DNA of 64,000 nt from DASXVU01 sp963732855 (lineage in GTDB: Archaea; Thermoplasmatota; Thermoplasmata; Methanomassiliicoccales; UBA472), in assembly GCA_963732855.1 (NCBI GenBank), contig CAVTBB010000003.1, forward strand, positions 372,001-436,000. The letters are read 5' to 3'. How positions within the stretch are numbered: position 1 is the stretch's first letter; every line of letters starts with the position of its first letter. Under the pieces are notes generated by a model. It did not search any database. It had not been told where the DNA came from and was given only the letters and a program-made list of their open reading frames with translations. The position numbers and the translations under genes were made by a program. Below, piece after piece: positions 60,753-64,000 of the stretch.

Positions 60753-61718
60753 ATGATTAGGTGTGGTAGGTGTCTTTTTTTGACCTCGCTGAGGACGGTT
60801 ATCAGTGAGATACTTCAATCTCGGGATTTTGCGATATCCGATATGGATGGTTTCCTTGTAGGGAAACGGAAGGACGTAGAGGTAGTCTTCTTGCTTCTGG
60901 TCGATCAGGACGAAAAAGCCTTTGCAGAATTCAACGAGAGATTCAAGGATTTCAAAGGAAAAAGGGTCATTGCCACTCTTCTGCCATTACCCGATACCCT
61001 AATTTCGAAACTGGATGAGCATACCTTTGTTTGGGACCGGGAAGCGATAGAACACGAGATCGGCCGGGTACACATCGAGATGATCATGGGGGAGAAGGAC
61101 CATGGACTGGTGGACGAGTTCGGAGCGGACGATTATCCCAAGATGGTGACAGCGGAAGATCTGGATAAGGCCACGGACCAGGATTTCGGGGAAAAGATTG
61201 TCAGACCGATCATCGAGATGGACGACGTGAAGCAGATCGCGGCCCAGACAGTGGCCGGTTTCCTGCACAGGCTGGAGCTGGTCCCCCATTACGTTTTCAA
61301 ATACAAGGCGCCGCTCTATATCGATGAGAACAAACTCGGCATCGAAACAGGACTGCTGGCCGTGAACGCGCTAACTCACAAGGTCGACGCATGGCCCGCT
61401 GACCTGGACATAGTCTTCTCCCTGGAATTGACCCACAAGCGCCTCGAGCCCCTCATCGATATCGATGAGGCAAAGAACCTGGTCATGCAGGAAGTGATTG
61501 AGAGGCATACTTTCGAGAGGGACATCGTGAAGGAGGAGAACCACATAACGGTGACCGAGAAGAAGTTGGTCTCTCCCAAGTCCGATTCGATAGAGCTGGA
61601 AAGCCTGGGCATTTTCTACTTGCCCATATGGTGCATCGAAGGCGTCAAGGGCGTCATGATACTCAACGCAAGCACCGGCAAGATAATTTCGGAAGATTAC
61701 TACCGTGAGCTATCCTGA
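60753..61718 (+). CDS. Uncharacterised protein with N-terminal CxxC
   Basis: 321 aa from ATG 60753 (MIRCGRCLFLTSLRTVISEIL). The CxxC at residues 4-7, then SDMDGFLVGKRKDVEVVFLLLVDQDEK, could begin a small metal-binding or nuclease-like fold. Middle residues are acidic-helical (EHTFVWDREAIEHEIGRVHIEMIMGEKDHG). The final IFYLPIWCIEGVKGVMILNASTGKI looks all-beta. I recognise no family. It overlaps the Mut7-C gene by 19 bp, convergently. The longer frame starting at 60606 has no promoter support. Confidence 0.72.
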   Translation: MIRCGRCLFLTSLRTVISEILQSRDFAISDMDGFLVGKRKDVEVVFLLLVDQDEKAFAEFNERFKDFKGKRVIATLLPLPDTLISKLDEHTFVWDREAIEHEIGRVHIEMIMGEKDHGLVDEFGADDYPKMVTAEDLDKATDQDFGEKIVRPIIEMDDVKQIAAQTVAGFLHRLELVPHYVFKYKAPLYIDENKLGIETGLLAVNALTHKVDAWPADLDIVFSLELTHKRLEPLIDIDEAKNLVMQEVIERHTFERDIVKEENHITVTEKKLVSPKSDSIELESLGIFYLPIWCIEGVKGVMILNASTGKIISEDYYRELS

Positions 61719-62176
61719 TCTGGCCGCGTCAACGACGCCATCCTTTTTTGAATGTTGACCCAGTGGCTGCCCTTCCAATAGTACTTCCCGCAGGAGGCGC
61801 ATCGGAAGAACTGTACATTGGCCCTTAACGCCCCATCGGGTACGCCCTTCGAGGCCTCCTCTTTGCTGATCAGTGACAACTCGGCATTACAGGTCGTGCA
61901 CCTGGACATATCCTCGTTGAAGATCAATCCGAAGGCATGGCTGACCTGCCTTATCTGATCATCGAGATTCCGGAACTCGATATAAAGGCCGCGTTCTCCC
62001 GCTCGTTCGGCCAACCTCTTGTCCCGGGTAAGAAGTATGCGTTCGTCTTGTATTGCCCGCTCCAGAATGTCGGTGTCGCTACTGTCCCTTTCGTACCGAG
62101 TGTCATAGCCCATCAATCGCAGCCAGCGGGCCAGCGAGCCGAGCATCTCGTCGGCAGAGAACCGCAGTATGGTCAT
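61700..62176 (-). CDS. Mut7-C RNase-domain protein
   Basis: 158 aa. The PIN-like N-terminus FSADEMLGSLARWLRLMGYDTRYERDSSDTDILERAIQDERILLTRDK carries the Asp residues of the active site, and a C-terminal zinc ribbon has CTTC and CASCG. It matches the Mut7-C (COG1656) family. The RNA target is unknown. The gene is 9 bp downstream of the frameshifted reductase gene on the same strand. Confidence 0.9.
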   Translation of the reverse strand: MTILRFSADEMLGSLARWLRLMGYDTRYERDSSDTDILERAIQDERILLTRDKRLAERAGERGLYIEFRNLDDQIRQVSHAFGLIFNEDMSRCTTCNAELSLISKEEASKGVPDGALRANVQFFRCASCGKYYWKGSHWVNIQKRMASLTRPDQDSSR

Positions 62177-62185
62177 GTCGTCTCA

Positions 62186-62826
62186 CTATTGGCATCCTGG
62201 GCCCAAGCGTTCATAGGTAAGGAGGACGCCCTCTCCCAACCTTTCCACCGTTCGCAACTCGAGGTGAACCTTCTCTCCCTCCAGGAATCCATCCCCGTCC
62301 ACCGGGCTGGGGGCCTTCATGCCCCCCAGGATATCGTTGCCCACATAAACTGAATAGACATCGACCATGTTCCCCTTGAAGAACGACCAGATGGTCTCCC
62401 CCCTCCCTCCACCATGAGGGTCTTCACCCCCAAATCATACAGCTTGGGCAAGAGGGTGGCGAGATCTATCGATTCCTTTCCGACGCGCAGGACCTCTGCT
62501 CCCGCCCATGTTTTGTTGCATGCCTCGCCCGTGACGATCAGAGTGCGAGCGTTCCGGTTTAAAACCTTTGCCTTATCCGGCGTTCTGCCGTGAGTATCCA
62601 GTACCACGCGGAGTGGATTTTTTTCTGGTGGAAGGCTTTTGACAGACAAGTGTGGGTCATCTGCTAGTATCGTCCCTACACCTACCAATATTGCATCAGC
62701 TGAGGCCCTCAGTAATCTGACCCTTTCCATGTCCTGGATGGAGGATATCCTGATCTGCCTATGCTCTTTGGTGGCGATCTTCCCATCCGGCGACATGGCG
62801 CAATTAACCGTGACACGGGGCCTCAT
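62186..62826 (-). CDS. arfC: Riboflavin-pathway pyrimidine reductase (RibD C-terminal-like), frameshifted
   Basis: About 214 aa after repair. ATG 62826 opens RPRVTVNCAMSPDGKIA; RLLRASADAILVGVGTILADDP and DLGVKTLMVEGGG match the 2,5-diamino-6-ribosylamino-pyrimidinone reductase of archaeal riboflavin/F420 synthesis. The frame then degenerates (RPSGRSSRGTWS); the adjacent frame reads ETIWSFFKGNMVDVYSVYVGND to 62186. Adding one base to the six-C run at 62398-62403 (+ strand) gives GGGETIWSFF. TATA-like GCTTAAATGCC at 62848-62856 suits a leaderless start. A homopolymer sequencing deletion is likely. Confidence 0.85.
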
Positions 62827-63150
62827 CGGCCAGAAAACCGTGCCCGAGGCATTTAAGCTTGTGGTCTTCAAACCCTGTCACTGGCTCGTTCATTTTGGAA
62901 CTTCGATGCTCATCCCCATTCGCAAACTTCTCGGTACATCCAATGATTCTCAGTAGGTGATTTATTCAGCCCTTAGGGCTAGTATTGGAAGCCCATTCTA
63001 TATGGGGTCAATTTTGGAACTCAATGATCCCTTCAAGGATACCAGGCCCCAATAACAGCGCTTACGTTGCTCTCTAGTATATTGTTTTAGCATCGCCGCA
63101 GACCAGTCCTTTGCCAAAAGAAAAATAAGCCTTCTTGCGTTATTCGCTCG
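62827..63150. other. Intergenic region between arfC and a PAC2 gene
   Basis: 324 bp without a gene I can support. It contains the arfC promoter (62848-62856), a 13-bp dyad AGCCCTTAGGGCT (62968-62980), TATA-like TTCTATATGG (62995-63004) and AGAAAAATAAGCC (63119-63131), the last about 25 nt ahead of the PAC2 start. The middle TATA has no evident gene behind it; a small RNA cannot be ruled out. Confidence 0.4.
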
Positions 63151-63948
63151 ATGAACGATTTTGACGTCGTCGAGCTGAGGAGGAACAACTGCAAGGGTGC
63201 TTATGTCGTAGAAGGGTTCTCCAGCATTGGCCTCGTCGGCTCTATCACCGCCAATTACTTGGTGACTCTTCTTGATCTGGAACAGATCGCCATTATCGAT
63301 TCCCCGTTCTTACCGTCGGTCTCGATCGTGCGTGAGGGCATACCGTACAGTCCGGTCCGTATCTATTCCGGACCAATCGGGCAGGGAGGGTCGGACAAGA
63401 TAGTGGTCATTGTCTCGGAGTTCGAGCCACCCCAGGACATCCTGAAGCCCCTTGCCCAGACGATAATGGATTGGGTTGAGGACAAGCGCTGCAAAATGGT
63501 CCTATCCCCTGAGGGTCTGGCGAACAAGGCAGGAGAGACCAGTGTGGAAGTGCCAGAGATTGCCGTCGCGCAGAAGAAAGAAGGTGTCGATATCACCGTT
63601 TACGGTGTGGGTTCGACACCGTTCGCCCGGGAGCTTCTTCTGCGCAACGACATTCCCATATTCGAGAACGGCGTCGTCGTCGGACTTGCCGGAGTTCTGT
63701 TGAATGAAGGCGTCAACCGTAACTTCGACGTCGTATCGATATTGTCGGAGGCTCATGCCGATTACCCCGACGCCAGAGCCGCGGCTGCCGCCACTCATAC
63801 CATAGACAAGCTCATACTTCATAGCGGTCTGGACACCCAGCCCCTACTCGAGGAAGCGGCGGTATTGGAACAGGCGCTCAAAGAGATAAACAAGAAGACT
63901 GGCGAGTCAGAAGAAATGGCCAAGAAGCGGTCCATCATGTACGGTTAG
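63151..63948 (+). CDS. PAC2-family proteasome-assembly-chaperone-like protein
   Basis: 265 aa. YVVEGFSSIGLVGSITANYLV, IYSGPIGQ, VVIVSEFEPPQDI, VLSPEGLANK and LAGVLLNEGVNRNFDVVSILSEAH are the signature of COG2047/PAC2. Family members include eukaryotic proteasome assembly chaperone 2; archaeal homologues bind 20S-type proteasomes through a C-terminal tail. The last residues SIMYG lack an HbYX ending, though the penultimate Tyr is in a similar position. TATA at 63119-63131 precedes it by about 22-30 nt. Confidence 0.93.
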   Translation: MNDFDVVELRRNNCKGAYVVEGFSSIGLVGSITANYLVTLLDLEQIAIIDSPFLPSVSIVREGIPYSPVRIYSGPIGQGGSDKIVVIVSEFEPPQDILKPLAQTIMDWVEDKRCKMVLSPEGLANKAGETSVEVPEIAVAQKKEGVDITVYGVGSTPFARELLLRNDIPIFENGVVVGLAGVLLNEGVNRNFDVVSILSEAHADYPDARAAAAATHTIDKLILHSGLDTQPLLEEAAVLEQALKEINKKTGESEEMAKKRSIMYG

Positions 63949-63950
63949 GC

Positions 63951-64000
63951 GTGACCAAGACCCGGAACAAATTCCCCTTTGCCTCGGTGTCGATACGGAC
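63951..64000 (+). CDS. Start of a downstream gene, cut by the window edge
   Basis: GTG 63951 follows the PAC2 stop by two bases and continues open for 16 codons (TKTRNKFPFASVSIR) to the edge. This is typical spacing for co-translation, but the length is too short to recognise a family or exclude chance. Confidence 0.35.
   Translation, partial: MTKTRNKFPFASVSIR

Noticed and set aside
63002..63055. 17-codon ORF between arfC and the PAC2 gene
   Set aside because: Too short, with no ribosome binding site; the AGCCCTTAGGGCT dyad upstream may be regulatory, but nothing connects the two.
1..64000. tRNA, rRNA, CRISPR, insertion sequences, inteins
   Set aside because: I saw no T-loop motif, repeat-spacer pattern, transposase or intein boundary in the window; atpA and cdc6 are uninterrupted by inteins.

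Overview
The window is a gene-dense piece of an archaeal chromosome. Euryarchaeal markers are the DP1 small subunit of DNA polymerase D, TFB, Orc1/Cdc6, PriS, Gar1, TiaS, a two-repeat EndA, prefoldin alpha, ribosomal protein LX, the DUF131 family and a complete nine-gene A-type ATP synthase operon. Gene content, many leaderless starts about 25-30 nt behind a TATA box, and a DUF1628-like pilin N-terminus on a giant surface protein fit a Thermoplasmatota relative (Methanomassiliicoccales-like). This placement is an inference: no rRNA, tRNA or methanogenesis operon is present to confirm it.

Layout. 1-7.1 kb: the 5' end of a KaiC-like ATPase, a hexulose-phosphate synthase/RraA fusion, a PHP hydrolase, HtpX, a frameshifted sugar-nucleotide epimerase, a coiled-coil protein divergent from primase PriS, and a membrane protein. 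7.1-15.4 kb: an orphan radical SAM protein, the LX-prefoldin-FtsY operon (ftsY frameshifted), a methyltransferase, an M20 peptidase, a bacterial-type thiolase and TiaS. 15.4-18.3 kb: HflX, then a 333-bp non-coding region with two ORB-like boxes in front of orc1/cdc6, the best candidate for a replication origin. 18.3-28.8 kb: signal peptidase, dCMP deaminase and atpHIKECFABD, ending in an undescribed 49-aa membrane ORF overlapping atpD. 28.8-34.5 kb: DP1, a COG1325-type RNA-binding protein, a TIM-barrel protein, a CPBP membrane protein, a CYTH protein and a cobalamin adenosyltransferase. 34.6-41.8 kb: a 1409-aa pilin-like FG-GAP protein, a geranylgeranyl reductase, and a UbiA prenyltransferase with a long extra N-terminal membrane domain.

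41.9-47.9 kb is a proteostasis block: a COG1395 regulator with its partner, Hsp20-CDC48-Hsp20, and an ArsR-type regulator with a small helical protein. A 20-bp element at the regulator's own promoter (47866-47885) recurs with 14/20 identity at the Hsp20-CDC48 promoter (46832-46851), which suggests a heat-shock regulon. 48-64 kb holds EndA, zinc-ribbon/TPR and membrane proteins, the gar1-tfb pair, pantothenate synthetase, SAH hydrolase plus a PfkB kinase, an SRAP protein, purE with split GMP synthase subunits, Mut7-C RNase, a frameshifted ArfC/RibD reductase, and a PAC2 chaperone.

Four genes (epimerase, ftsY, the ArsR regulator, arfC) are each broken by one indel that a single base repairs, and endA appears to run through its stop for the same reason. 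Because ftsY is among them, residual sequencing or assembly indels are the likeliest cause. Each affected gene is reported at its repaired extent.
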